Origin: Gammaproteobacteria bacterium 45_16_T64
GTDB taxonomy: Bacteria; Pseudomonadota; Gammaproteobacteria; Pseudomonadales; Ketobacteraceae
Assembly: GCA_002162955.1 (NCBI GenBank)
Contig: MABD01000057.1
Coordinates: 289,754 to 353,753, forward strand
Direction of reading: 5' to 3'
Length of the DNA: 64,000 bases
In this document: positions 1-8,549 of the stretch, in pieces
Layout: each line of letters opens with the position of its first letter
How positions within the stretch are numbered: the first letter of the stretch is position 1
Program-made: the position numbers and the translations under genes
The notes under the pieces: generated by a model
The model's input: the letters and a program-made list of their open reading frames with translations, nothing else
Told to the model about the DNA's origin: nothing
Databases searched by the model: none

Positions 1-714
1 TGGGCGTTTGCGCAAAACATGCCGCCTCAGCGCGTCGTAGTTGAACATTGGCCACCCTGGGAGATTGCACTGGACGAGAAAAGAGAGGTGGTATCTGAAG
101 GCATCGCCGTAACGCTAGTGACAGACATCATGAAGCGTATCGATGTGCCTATGGAGCTCGCCACCGTTCCTTGGAAGCGTGCACTCGCAGAAATTGAGCA
201 AGGCAAAAGCGCCCTTATTCCCATGATCGCAAAAACCGCCGAGCGCTCACAATACATGCTCTTTACCGACCCAGTGTTTGAAGACCCACTGCTTCTTGCG
301 TACTCCACTGACAACCTCCCCTCTTTTCAATGGAAAACCTGGAAAGACTTAACACCTTACACCTTTCAATTGGTCAGAGGGTACGCATACGGTAATGAAT
401 GGAACAAAGCACTCAAACAGCATCGCTATAACCATTCAATGTCCATATCTGATGAGCAAAGTTTAAAAATGTTAATGGGTGGGAGAATAGACCTTATTCC
501 CCTGTTTTATGTCAATGGCACGCAATTAATATCAGACTTGCAGTTTGGCGACAAAATCAAGTTTGCTTCCAAACCGCTTAAAGAAACCACATTCTATTTA
601 GGCATTTCAAAAAAATCACCGCTCGCTCAACGACTCGAGGACATGAACAACGCTATCGCTGCCATGAAAAAAGACGGTACATTTAAGAAAATATTGGGGC
701 AACTCTATCGATAA
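1..714 (+). CDS. Periplasmic amino-acid-type solute-binding protein, 5' end outside window
   Basis: The reading frame is open from base 1, so the gene begins upstream of the window. The first residues end a signal peptide (an AFA-Q cleavage-like site encoded at 4-15). The mature part looks like the SBP_bac_3 family (PF00497): a two-lobed binding protein for polar amino acids or similar small ligands, here about 230 residues, the usual size. Features include an early lobe with an RxALAEIEQGK-type segment and a C-terminal segment resembling the family's last helix (AIAAMKKDGTFKKIL). No permease or ATPase gene is adjacent in the visible part, so it may act as a stand-alone sensor-type binding protein. 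A second member of the family lies at 49244-50056. Ligand unknown. Confidence 0.85.
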   Translation, partial: WAFAQNMPPQRVVVEHWPPWEIALDEKREVVSEGIAVTLVTDIMKRIDVPMELATVPWKRALAEIEQGKSALIPMIAKTAERSQYMLFTDPVFEDPLLLAYSTDNLPSFQWKTWKDLTPYTFQLVRGYAYGNEWNKALKQHRYNHSMSISDEQSLKMLMGGRIDLIPLFYVNGTQLISDLQFGDKIKFASKPLKETTFYLGISKKSPLAQRLEDMNNAIAAMKKDGTFKKILGQLYR

Positions 715-818
715 CTCCGTACAAGGGGGCGCAAATACATACCCCCAAACACTCACTTCCGCTAACCAAACAACGCTGCAGCAAAGAACCAATCACCTCT
801 TCAACCCGCACTTGCTAA

Positions 819-1967
819 TCATTCTATACCGGCATCTCTCAGTTTCTTTAACAAGGTAGCATTCTTTGCCATTTCTTCTTCTAACGCTACTTTCGATTCT
901 GCGAGACGGAATTCAGACTCTCCCAATCTAAACTCTGACTCCCCTAATTTGGACTCAGATTCTTTCAATTGATACCTCGTTTTGTTCAACACATCTTCAA
1001 CGAGAGGCCTTGCCTTGAGCTCATCAACATTCATTAATGGGTAATACAGGAGGTAATTCTGAGAATAGTTTTCTTCGGGCACAAATGAATCGATCGCCCT
1101 CAAACACTCTTCGTAAACCCAATGCTGAAACGCCTCAACACGCAGCATCAAGCGATCAATCTGCTCATCATTAACGTCATAGTGCTCTTTGTATCGCGCA
1201 TCAATATAAGCATCACAAAAAAAGGAAAAATCCTTTTTGTCCTGCTTCTCCACTGAGGGAAATATCTCACTAATATGACGGTTAAGCTTTTTGGTCTCAG
1301 CCCGCAGCTCGAACAGGCGATGGGTCCTTGGCTTGTAGTGCGTCATTGTCGCCAAATAGCTGGCAAATAAATGCTCAGTCATTTGGTGCAGATTATAAAT
1401 GCCACCTACTAACTGACCTCTTTGGAAATTAAACTCAAACATACTATGAAACTGCGAGGCTTTTCCAAAGAAACGCTCAAAATATCGAATGCTCAGCGCC
1501 CGCCTCTCTGGCAAGGTCAGCGTTTGAGGCTTAGCAAGTTCAAAGCTATTATCTAATAGCACCACACCTTCACTTACGACATCTTGATAAAAATACTCCC
1601 CCTTTCGCAAGGCAGAGTTAAAACGTGCTGCGCTTTCATAAATGCAGTGAAAAGGTGCAGATAATCCCTCTATATCTTGCAAATCTGCCAATAGCGGCGG
1701 CATCTTCCGCTGAGTTGCATTGGTACTTTTTCCCTGAATTACTACTAAGATATCCACATCTGATTGGTACTTAGATACCATTCCGTCTTTCGTCACACGA
1801 GATTCATTAATAAAATCGCCCCGCGCATAGCTACCAAAAAGCCAAATCATGGCAATATCAAAAGGGCAATTTTCAGTCAACCATTGGGTAGCGGTACGAA
1901 TGTCACCTTGAATATTCTCAGGTACATGGTCCAAACTTGTCTGCAATGTTGTTTTATCGTACGCCAT
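819..1967 (-). CDS. Nucleotidyltransferase-HEPN fusion protein with C-terminal heptad repeats
   Basis: The N-terminal third holds a minimal nucleotidyltransferase core: a GSYARGDF motif followed about 20 residues later by SDVDILVV, the paired acidic residues that bind metal. The middle region is helical and has the HEPN hallmarks of such fusions (a RALSIRYFERF helix and a YIDARYKEHYD segment). MNT-HEPN proteins are known as two-gene toxin-antitoxin pairs in which the MNT AMPylates the HEPN RNase, and as fusions related to kanamycin nucleotidyltransferase-type enzymes. Here both are in one 382-residue chain, followed by a charged tail with four 7-residue repeats (about residues 336-363) predicted to form a coiled coil. 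No separate partner gene is adjacent. Function inferred, substrate unknown. The Shine-Dalgarno sequence before the ATG is weak. Confidence 0.75.
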   Translation of the reverse strand: MAYDKTTLQTSLDHVPENIQGDIRTATQWLTENCPFDIAMIWLFGSYARGDFINESRVTKDGMVSKYQSDVDILVVIQGKSTNATQRKMPPLLADLQDIEGLSAPFHCIYESAARFNSALRKGEYFYQDVVSEGVVLLDNSFELAKPQTLTLPERRALSIRYFERFFGKASQFHSMFEFNFQRGQLVGGIYNLHQMTEHLFASYLATMTHYKPRTHRLFELRAETKKLNRHISEIFPSVEKQDKKDFSFFCDAYIDARYKEHYDVNDEQIDRLMLRVEAFQHWVYEECLRAIDSFVPEENYSQNYLLYYPLMNVDELKARPLVEDVLNKTRYQLKESESKLGESEFRLGESEFRLAESKVALEEEMAKNATLLKKLRDAGIE

Positions 1968-2261
1968 AGAGGTCTAGTGTGCTCGAAATGATCAGGTCGT
2001 GTGGTTTACTTATCAAATACTACCACCTATTCAAATGGATTTACTATGCTAGAAGCCCCCTCACACAAATATGCTCAATACGCACAACGAGAACACCGAC
2101 ATTAGTGCTAAATCGCGGGAAATTGCCCCGTTCACTCCAAGCTTTGGACACACTTAACCAATCAAACTACTTATATTTACAGCAGAAAGTACGAGTTACC
2201 CGACTACATTATGTCAATTTATTTGAGCATGGAGCTTCTAATTAGATCTCTTGATTTTAGG

Positions 2262-3395
2262 CTACCTTGAGTATTCATCCATAAAACCCTCAAACACATC
2301 AAATGCCGGCTTTTTGATGTACTCACCCTCTTCAAGCCTATACAGACCTGATTCCCAGTGGGCAGCCAGGGCACTTTCACTTTGTACCAGCTTAAAATAG
2401 TAAGCTTCTTTGATATCCATATCACTCAACGCATCCAAGTATTGCCCCAACCTTGTTGCTTGAAACTCATCAGAATAAGGCTGCTCCCATATCAAATTCG
2501 GGCCACCAAACTCACCAACCACAACGGGAACCGACTCGCCTACCGCTCGACGTATCGTGCTAAGGTAAGTATTCCAATTCTCAACATCATCATACAAATG
2601 CACATCCAAGTAATCGAACTCAGCGGACTCCAGCACTGCATTCAGCATATCTTGACTAGACAGCACCAATTCAGAATTACACACTGCTTCGCGCTGAGAG
2701 GCATCAACCAAATCACCGGTTTGTTCTTCAAAATACTGATCAATATCTCCAGCACAATACGAAATAATACTCAGGCTACCGCTGGCAAAACCACCCAACA
2801 CAACCTTAGTACTAGGCGAGTACCGCTGAACAGATTGGTAAACAATATTGTTGTACTCGACAAAGTCCTGAGCAGTTCCTAAAAACCAATAAGACGCTAA
2901 CCACTCATTCCCAAACTGAATCAATTCAATTTGATTCGGATAACGCTGTAGCAAGGTTTGTATGTAACCTTCGAATTTATCCGAATCGCTAAACACACAG
3001 GTTCTTTCATTTGATAACGTCGGCTCACACGCCCAATCCGGCCCATTGGATTGCACCGTTAGCATCACAGATATATTGTTATCCGCAAGCCATTGCATGC
3101 GCTCATCCAATGGCCCCCAATTAAATTCGCCCTCAACAGGCTCTCGATACATCCACGCTTCATCAAACCGAATCCGCGTCAAGGAGAGTGCCTGTAAATT
3201 GGTACGGGTAAACTCACGACCCTCAGCATCAGAGACACCAGGATAGGACAGGCCAAACTGCACAGGTTCATTTGACGCTCCACCAGGACCAACAGACGAT
3301 TGAACTCCAGCACTACCTTCCGACCCACCACCAGAGCCGCCCCCACAATTGATGAGACATATCAAAACCAGGGGGATAAAACACTTCTTAACCAT
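2262..3395 (-). CDS. Secreted lipoprotein with glycoside-hydrolase (clan GH-A-like) TIM barrel
   Basis: A lipoprotein signal peptide ends in the lipobox LINC, followed by a Gly/Ser-rich linker that tethers a catalytic domain of about 340 residues. The domain shows the two hallmark acids of clan GH-A retaining glycosidases: an FGNEW segment (acid/base Glu after Asn, at the end of strand 4) and a VVVGEFGGP segment (nucleophile Glu, strand 7). A VHLYDD segment lies between them. This is consistent with a beta-glycan-active enzyme anchored in the outer membrane, but the exact GH family cannot be assigned by eye. Neighbours give no pathway. It is a single transcription unit. Confidence 0.7.
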   Translation of the reverse strand: MVKKCFIPLVLICLINCGGGSGGGSEGSAGVQSSVGPGGASNEPVQFGLSYPGVSDAEGREFTRTNLQALSLTRIRFDEAWMYREPVEGEFNWGPLDERMQWLADNNISVMLTVQSNGPDWACEPTLSNERTCVFSDSDKFEGYIQTLLQRYPNQIELIQFGNEWLASYWFLGTAQDFVEYNNIVYQSVQRYSPSTKVVLGGFASGSLSIISYCAGDIDQYFEEQTGDLVDASQREAVCNSELVLSSQDMLNAVLESAEFDYLDVHLYDDVENWNTYLSTIRRAVGESVPVVVGEFGGPNLIWEQPYSDEFQATRLGQYLDALSDMDIKEAYYFKLVQSESALAAHWESGLYRLEEGEYIKKPAFDVFEGFMDEYSR

Positions 3396-3842
3396 AAAAA
3401 TAGACTACCTTACTTATTGCAGGTTGTTAGTGGAGGGACAATAACAAAGGTGGCTCTTTCTGTATATTGCTCCAGAAAGCGTTAGGTAATTCTGCTTACC
3501 CAACACAAAACACTGCTGAGCGTTCAGTATGTTGCGTCACGCTCGCCATATCCACTACCCTAAAACCACCATCTCGATCAAGTTTATCAAAATCGAAATC
3601 CTAGATCCCTTTGCAAAACTAGCTGACCCGACACCTTCGATCGATTGTATTTTCCTGTCGTTTCGATTTGAAACCAATCCTATACCACCTTCAGAGGAAT
3701 CAAACCCGAGCAACAACCAATCAAAGTCCGCATCTTTTATTCTATGCGATCCAGGGACAACGCTTTATTTATATGATCGCGCCTCTTTACCAAAATAGAT
3801 TTAAGCTGCCATAAGTTACGCTATGAGCAGCCAAAAAAAATG
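3396..3842. other. Gene-free stretch before tRNA-Gly
   Basis: The stretch between the glycosidase-like lipoprotein gene and the tRNA-Gly terminator holds only a short plus-strand open frame (3529-3798, 89 codons). It has no ribosome-binding site, no recognisable motif and an unusual composition, and I regard it as non-coding. The promoter of the lipoprotein gene should lie just above 3395. Nothing else is supported. Confidence 0.4.
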
Positions 3843-3880
3843 CAAAAAAAAGCCGTTATCTTTCGATAACGGCTTTTTTA
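3843..3880 (-). terminator. Intrinsic terminator of tRNA-Gly
   Basis: A perfect 10-bp stem (AGCCGTTATC with GATAACGGCT) with a 4-nt loop is flanked by A-runs and T-runs on both sides, so it could end transcription from either strand. It lies 4 bases beyond the 3' end of the minus-strand tRNA-Gly. Confidence 0.85.
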
Positions 3881-3883
3881 ATT

Positions 3884-3959
<76 letters not shown>

Positions 3960-4059
3960 TTTGGACTTCGTCCTTAAGTGGGGCGAATATTAAGGATTCC
4001 CCCCCCTGTCGTCAACTCTTTATTTCAAAAAACCGATAAAAACTTTTAAAAACAGCAAG

Positions 4060-5118
4060 TTACTGAACATTCAGGGCTACTGGGACGGCAAACTTACGGC
4101 AAATGGCCTTGTTTTTAATATAGCCGTTGGCAACAAACCACTGCACCGCGTCAAATAGCGTCTCCTCAATTGGCCTAGACGGCAAACCTAATTCATTTTT
4201 TGCCTTGCTCGCATCGGCGATAAGACCTGCCTGGGATATTTTCAACTCTACTGGCGTCATAAAGGGTGGCTGTCCTGTAATGTATTTGGCAACCGCTTCC
4301 GTTAGGTGGGCTAACGGCAGTAACGCGCCAGGTTTTACTGATACAACTGGACGACGTATGCCAACCACTTTTTGCAATACCTTCATAAGATCGGGGTGGG
4401 CCATATTCTCATTCCCCAAGATATAGCTCTCACCGGACCTTCCCTTTTCAAGAGCCAGCACATGCCCCATTGCGCAGTCGCGTACATCAATATAGTTTGA
4501 TTCAGTGTGCACGCCGACAATAACAGGCAACTCAAATGCATCGGCAACAACCCTGCCAGTAGGCGTTGGACCATAATCCCCCGGCCCCAATGGGCACACT
4601 GGATTAACAATAACAATATCAAGCCCATTTTTGGCGTAGGCCTCTGCCATTCGATGGGATTCGTATTTGGTCTTGGAATAGTAGCTGTAATCTAATGCAA
4701 AGGGCGAGGTCTCATCACAGGTTGCATCCATTCCCTGCCCTGCGAATCGTGCAAATGAACTGGTATATATCACGCGCGTAACGCCCTGCGCGACACATTC
4801 ATCAAATAGCTTCTTGGTGCCTTGCACGTTCACTTTGTCCATAACAGACATATCTGGCAACCAAAGCGCATAAACGGCAGCGAGATGAAATACAACATCA
4901 CAACCTGCCACCGCTGCTTTCACGTCATCGGCATTGGTAATATCACCTGCAAACAACTCAACATCCAACCCCTCTAGATTGATCATATTATCTCGGGGTA
5001 AATGCATCACCCGAACTGGCACGCTATAGCGGTCCAGTAAAATTTTTACTACATGGGACCCAATAAAACCTGCCCCACCAGTGACCAATATTTTCTTTAT
5101 ATCTATTTGCTTGTCCAA
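4060..5118 (-). CDS. NAD(P)-dependent epimerase/dehydratase (extended SDR family)
   Basis: The family start is a Rossmann beta-alpha-beta unit with the motif VTGGAGFIGS close to the N-terminus. It is followed by a DITNADD segment, VFHLAAVY (the NxxxxHLAA-type strand) and an active-site YYSKTK (YxxxK) with an upstream TSS serine. It resembles the HpnA/dihydroflavonol-reductase branch of extended SDRs, which act on sugar nucleotides, sterols or terpenoid precursors; the substrate is unknown. The open frame begins at 5244, but the extra N-terminal 42 residues look non-native. I prefer the TTG at 5118, which has AGGGGAG a few bases upstream and places the Rossmann motif about 10 residues from the start. 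The gene is divergent from the lipoprotein gene at 5287. Confidence 0.75.
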   Translation of the reverse strand: MDKQIDIKKILVTGGAGFIGSHVVKILLDRYSVPVRVMHLPRDNMINLEGLDVELFAGDITNADDVKAAVAGCDVVFHLAAVYALWLPDMSVMDKVNVQGTKKLFDECVAQGVTRVIYTSSFARFAGQGMDATCDETSPFALDYSYYSKTKYESHRMAEAYAKNGLDIVIVNPVCPLGPGDYGPTPTGRVVADAFELPVIVGVHTESNYIDVRDCAMGHVLALEKGRSGESYILGNENMAHPDLMKVLQKVVGIRRPVVSVKPGALLPLAHLTEAVAKYITGQPPFMTPVELKISQAGLIADASKAKNELGLPSRPIEETLFDAVQWFVANGYIKNKAICRKFAVPVALNVQ

Positions 5119-5286
5119 CCCTACTCCCCTCACACAAGAAACCAGCGAGTTCTCATTTTGGCACAGCATCGCCAAAAGCACTAGGCACCGAGCCGACAGC
5201 TTGATTTTTTTGTCACCGCTGAGTGTGAAATGACATGATCGCAATAGTGTTTTACCATTAGGGCTACTGTGAGGAGTAACTACGCC

Positions 5287-5769
5287 ATGACCATAAAACG
5301 TAAAAAAACACTGTTATCGCTGGGCTTGATCTTTGTGATCTCAACCACTAGCTCTTGCGGGTATATGCTTCACCCAGACAGAGTGGGTCAAAAAGGCGGG
5401 GAGATAGACCCTGCGGTGATTATACTTGATGCCGCCGGGCTATTATTTGGCATATTGCCGGGTGTTGTTGCGTTTGCTGTTGATATCACCACTGGCGCGG
5501 TATACCTCGCACCTGGAGAACAGTCGGTTATCGACAAACATAAGAATCAACACAGCAGTATTACTGTTCCATCATTTTCTCCACTGCACATGGACACTCA
5601 ACCGTTATCGGACACCGACCGTGCACTGAGTCGGATCAACATAACATATGTCGCCGAGCAACTCTCAAGTGTACTCGGGCAAACCGTCGACGCACATCAG
5701 CTATCGTTTTATCGGCCGCGGCTTCCTGTCATTGTTGCGGCTCGACCCAACACTACGACCAAAAGCTAA
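5287..5769 (+). CDS. Small lipoprotein of unknown function
   Basis: About 160 residues. A basic N-terminus, a hydrophobic stretch and the lipobox-like segment TTSSC indicate a lipoprotein, followed by GYMLHPDR. A hydrophobic segment around LLFGILPGVVAFAVDITTGAVYL could be membrane-inserting. This arrangement matches a small family of gammaproteobacterial lipoproteins with a Y-x-L-x-P-E/D-R start, with no established role. The start is taken as the ATG at 5287, preceded by GAGGAG ten bases upstream. A GTG 18 bases earlier overlaps that ribosome-binding site and is less likely. The gene is convergent with the DUF971 gene, with only 3 bases between the two stop codons. Confidence 0.6.
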   Translation: MTIKRKKTLLSLGLIFVISTTSSCGYMLHPDRVGQKGGEIDPAVIILDAAGLLFGILPGVVAFAVDITTGAVYLAPGEQSVIDKHKNQHSSITVPSFSPLHMDTQPLSDTDRALSRINITYVAEQLSSVLGQTVDAHQLSFYRPRLPVIVAARPNTTTKS

Positions 5770-5772
5770 CGG

Positions 5773-6168
5773 TTAGTCTTCCCTAGCCTTACCCGCTAGG
5801 GAAAGCTTGTCGAGATATTCCTGCCAGTAAACCGATTCGTTTTCAGCTAAATCCCACAGATAATTCCAGGTATAGACCCCAGTATTATGTTTATCATCAA
5901 AGGTTATTTGAATAGCATAGCTGCCTTGTAATTCAATGGTGCTAATATTGACGTGCCTCTTTCCTGTCTGCAATACAGCCTGCTCTGGGGTATGGCCTCG
6001 CACTTCAGCAGAAGGCGAATACACACGCAAATACTCGGCTCTTAAGCGCACAGCAGAGCCATCGGTATACAGTAATTCTAAGTCTTGGGATATCCGATGA
6101 TAAACGATCTCCGTGGGCACTTTAGAACGTTGGATTTTCTTATGTTGCTGCGAAAGCTCTACGCTCAT
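5773..6168 (-). CDS. DUF971 domain protein next to apbC
   Basis: 131 residues, nearly all one DUF971 domain (also the N-terminal domain of gamma-butyrobetaine hydroxylases): an early KVPTEIVYH segment, an LRAEYLRVYSPSAEVRGH block and a closing TWNYLWDLAE block. The family commonly sits beside Mrp/ApbC-type Fe-S carrier genes and is suspected to act with them, but no reaction is proven. It is the last gene of the hydrolase-apbC operon, 16 bases after apbC, and its GGAGGA ribosome-binding site lies in that gap. The last codons overlap a perfect 9-bp inverted repeat. Confidence 0.8.
   Translation of the reverse strand: MSVELSQQHKKIQRSKVPTEIVYHRISQDLELLYTDGSAVRLRAEYLRVYSPSAEVRGHTPEQAVLQTGKRHVNISTIELQGSYAIQITFDDKHNTGVYTWNYLWDLAENESVYWQEYLDKLSLAGKARED
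5779..5803. terminator. Inverted repeat at convergent gene ends
   Basis: A 9-bp perfect stem (TTCCCTAGC with GCTAGGGAA, 7-base loop) lies inside the last codons of the DUF971 gene and directly after the stop of the plus-strand lipoprotein gene. It lacks a clear T-run, so terminator function is an inference from position. Confidence 0.4.
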
Positions 6169-6184
6169 CTTTTTCCTCCGTCGA

Positions 6185-7318
6185 TTAGTCGTTTACAAAA
6201 CGAATATTGGGTAATGGGGTAATCAAATCAGGGTGTGCCACATTAACAGCCATTCGCAGAGCTATATCTCTATAGCGTAACGCTACGTCTGATTCCGGGT
6301 CTGCTAACACAACGGGCATCCCTGCATCGGCTTGCTCTCTTATGGACATCACTAATGGCATAGAACCCAATAATTCGGCATCACATTCAACTGCCATATT
6401 TGCGCCACCATGATCACCAAATATATGTTCTTCTTTGCCGCATTTAGAGCATATGTGTGTCGACATATTTTCTATTACACCAATCACCGGAACATCCACT
6501 TTGGCAAACATATCAATACCCCGCCTTACATCGAGCAACGCTAGATCTTGAGGGGTTGTAACGACGACGGCACCTGCGATGGATAAACTCTGCGACAGAG
6601 TGATATGAACATCCCCTGTACCCGGCGGCATATCGATAAGCAAATAATCCATATCTCCCCATAGCGTTTGTTGAATGAGCTGCTGTATGGTTTCGCTTGC
6701 CACAGGTCCCCGCCACATTAGCGGCGTTTTTTCCGATACCATCAGCCCCATCGACATGACTTTTATGCCATGAGCAACGACTGGCGCATAAAACCGCATA
6801 TCACGGGTTTGCGGCGTCGTTCCTTCGGGGATTCCCATCAGTAGTGGCTGGCTCGGGCCATATAAATCTGCATCCAAGATACCTACGCTTGCACCTTGCT
6901 TCGCCAATGCTAACGCTAAATTAGCCGTTGTTGTTGATTTACCAACGCCGCCCTTTCCAGAAGACACGGCAACGATGTTTTTAATCCGACTGGCTTCTTC
7001 TCGCTGGCCTTTATGCGCAGGAATCTTCCAATTCACATCAATTTCGATACTGGAAAACTCTTCCAAAAATGCCAAGCCTTCAGATAGCGCTTCTATCATT
7101 TCTCCACTGACATTGCGACACGGATAACTTGTCTCGATATTTATCGTTAATAGATCACGCTGACGCCCAATAAAAACCACAGCACCCGCGTCAATTAAGT
7201 TACAACCAAGATAGGGATCCATATAGGAGCGCGCAACAATATCTTCAACCCGCTGTCGTAATGAATCATCTAGCGGAACACTTTTATTGCGTCGAAATAA
7301 AGAACTAAAAAAAGACAT
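6185..7318 (-). CDS. apbC: Mrp/ApbC/NBP35-family Fe-S cluster carrier ATPase
   Basis: 377 residues. The N-terminal 95 residues form a MIP18/DUF59-like domain. The P-loop domain follows, with the deviant Walker A GKGGVGKST at about residues 121-129, an ADLYGPSQP switch segment and a PPGTGDVH motif. A CSKCG pair near residue 290 is the cluster-binding CxxC. The family binds and delivers Fe-S clusters in the cytosol and needs ATP hydrolysis for transfer. The gene is in an operon with an upstream alpha/beta hydrolase (83-base gap) and the downstream DUF971 gene (16-base gap). Length and architecture are normal for enterobacterial Mrp. Confidence 0.93.
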   Translation of the reverse strand: MSFFSSLFRRNKSVPLDDSLRQRVEDIVARSYMDPYLGCNLIDAGAVVFIGRQRDLLTINIETSYPCRNVSGEMIEALSEGLAFLEEFSSIEIDVNWKIPAHKGQREEASRIKNIVAVSSGKGGVGKSTTTANLALALAKQGASVGILDADLYGPSQPLLMGIPEGTTPQTRDMRFYAPVVAHGIKVMSMGLMVSEKTPLMWRGPVASETIQQLIQQTLWGDMDYLLIDMPPGTGDVHITLSQSLSIAGAVVVTTPQDLALLDVRRGIDMFAKVDVPVIGVIENMSTHICSKCGKEEHIFGDHGGANMAVECDAELLGSMPLVMSIREQADAGMPVVLADPESDVALRYRDIALRMAVNVAHPDLITPLPNIRFVND

Positions 7319-7401
7319 GCATAAGATCTCTCATTGGAATGCTCGCAGCTTACCCTTTAACAGGGCCTGCTGCCAGAAAACAGCACATTATTTAGTAAGG
7401 C

Positions 7402-8274
7402 TTAGCCAGCACGCACTGAGTGATGGAGAAACTCTTTAAGTAACTGCACGGACTCATCCATTCTCTCAACAAAACAAAAATGTCCACAACGCTCAATAAT
7501 AGAAAAGCGGCCATTAGGTACCATATGTGATAGCTCTTCCAACCAATTCTCACTGCCCATAAAGTCACAATCGCCACTTATCAACAATACGGGCTGAGCC
7601 ACCCCTCTAAGCTTGGACCTAAGTAGAGGCAGAGCGGCGACCTCCCTCTTCACTAGGTCAACAAAAACACCTTCGCTCATTGTTTTTTTAGAAGCCCTAA
7701 GCAAGTAGTACTTAATAACATTGGGGTACGCCGGAGGACTAAAATAAAGATTGTCCAGGTATTCGGTGACGTCATCGACTGTATCAAAACCTACAAGTAA
7801 CCTCTCCCACGCAGGGATATTGCCAGTACGCAAGCGCTCAAAGTCTGGTGCACTAAACCAGGTTAGCGTCTTCACTCGGCGCGGATTTGCGTGCGCATAG
7901 TATGACGCGACTCCGCCGCCCGACCCTTGTCCGACCAAATGAACGCTTTCAATATCCAATGCATCACAAAAGGCGTCGAGCCATTTAATCGTATTGCCTC
8001 TATTAGCCTGCGCGCCGGACAGTTCAACGCTGAGATTCAACCCAGGGATATCAGGGGAGATGACTCTAAAGTCAGAGGAAAGTGCATGCATTAGTGAGCG
8101 CCATAGCACTTTCGAGTTGGCGATCCCGTGCAGGAACAGAACCACCTCGCCGGAACCGCCGTCTAAGTATTTCCACTTTCTCCCGTTAAAAGTGCAGCTG
8201 GTGGACTTGAGATCCCCCAGATATGCCGCACCTATTTGAGCAAGCCTTTTAAGCCTCTCTCTCCCCTTAGGCAT
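7402..8274 (-). CDS. Alpha/beta-fold hydrolase
   Basis: 290 residues with a standard alpha/beta hydrolase layout: an oxyanion-hole LFLHGIAN segment, a nucleophile elbow GQGSGG, an acid in a LLISGDCDFM segment and a terminal GHFCFVER histidine. This is the Ser-Asp-His triad of esterases, lipases and C-C hydrolases. No signal peptide, so probably cytoplasmic. It is the first gene of the minus-strand hydrolase-apbC-DUF971 group. The substrate cannot be deduced, and the link to Fe-S metabolism is positional only. Confidence 0.8.
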   Translation of the reverse strand: MPKGRERLKRLAQIGAAYLGDLKSTSCTFNGRKWKYLDGGSGEVVLFLHGIANSKVLWRSLMHALSSDFRVISPDIPGLNLSVELSGAQANRGNTIKWLDAFCDALDIESVHLVGQGSGGGVASYYAHANPRRVKTLTWFSAPDFERLRTGNIPAWERLLVGFDTVDDVTEYLDNLYFSPPAYPNVIKYYLLRASKKTMSEGVFVDLVKREVAALPLLRSKLRGVAQPVLLISGDCDFMGSENWLEELSHMVPNGRFSIIERCGHFCFVERMDESVQLLKEFLHHSVRAG

Positions 8275-8500
8275 AACGTTTCTTACCGGCCATCACCAAC
8301 ACCCACCTGATCAAATAACAGCCCAACAAAGATGCCAACAAGCTACCACACTTCAATAATCCAGTCACAATATTGGGAAACAATCTCACCCGCCCCCTTG
8401 ACTCTCCACACCTAACCGTAATCGATTAGCAATCTATCGATGGCGATACGCCACACTATTGGGTAAAATGAGCGCCAATTTTTTGCAATGCTTTCTTGCA

Positions 8501-8522
8501 AGAGGGGTTTAAAATCCCCTCT
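8501..8522 (+). repeat. Hairpin in the rimO leader
   Basis: AGAGGGG pairs perfectly with CCCCTCT across an 8-base A/T-rich loop, starting 49 bases before the proposed rimO start. There is no T-run after it, so it is more likely an mRNA leader structure than a terminator. Confidence 0.4.
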
Positions 8523-8549
8523 CTCCCTACGCTACAACGGTGTAACCAT

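Noticed and set aside
1979..2245. 88-codon plus-strand open frame between two minus-strand genes
   Set aside because: Shows no motif or ribosome-binding site and resembles random sequence in an intergenic region.
3529..3798. 89-codon open frame upstream of tRNA-Gly
   Set aside because: Composition and lack of a ribosome-binding site do not suggest a gene.
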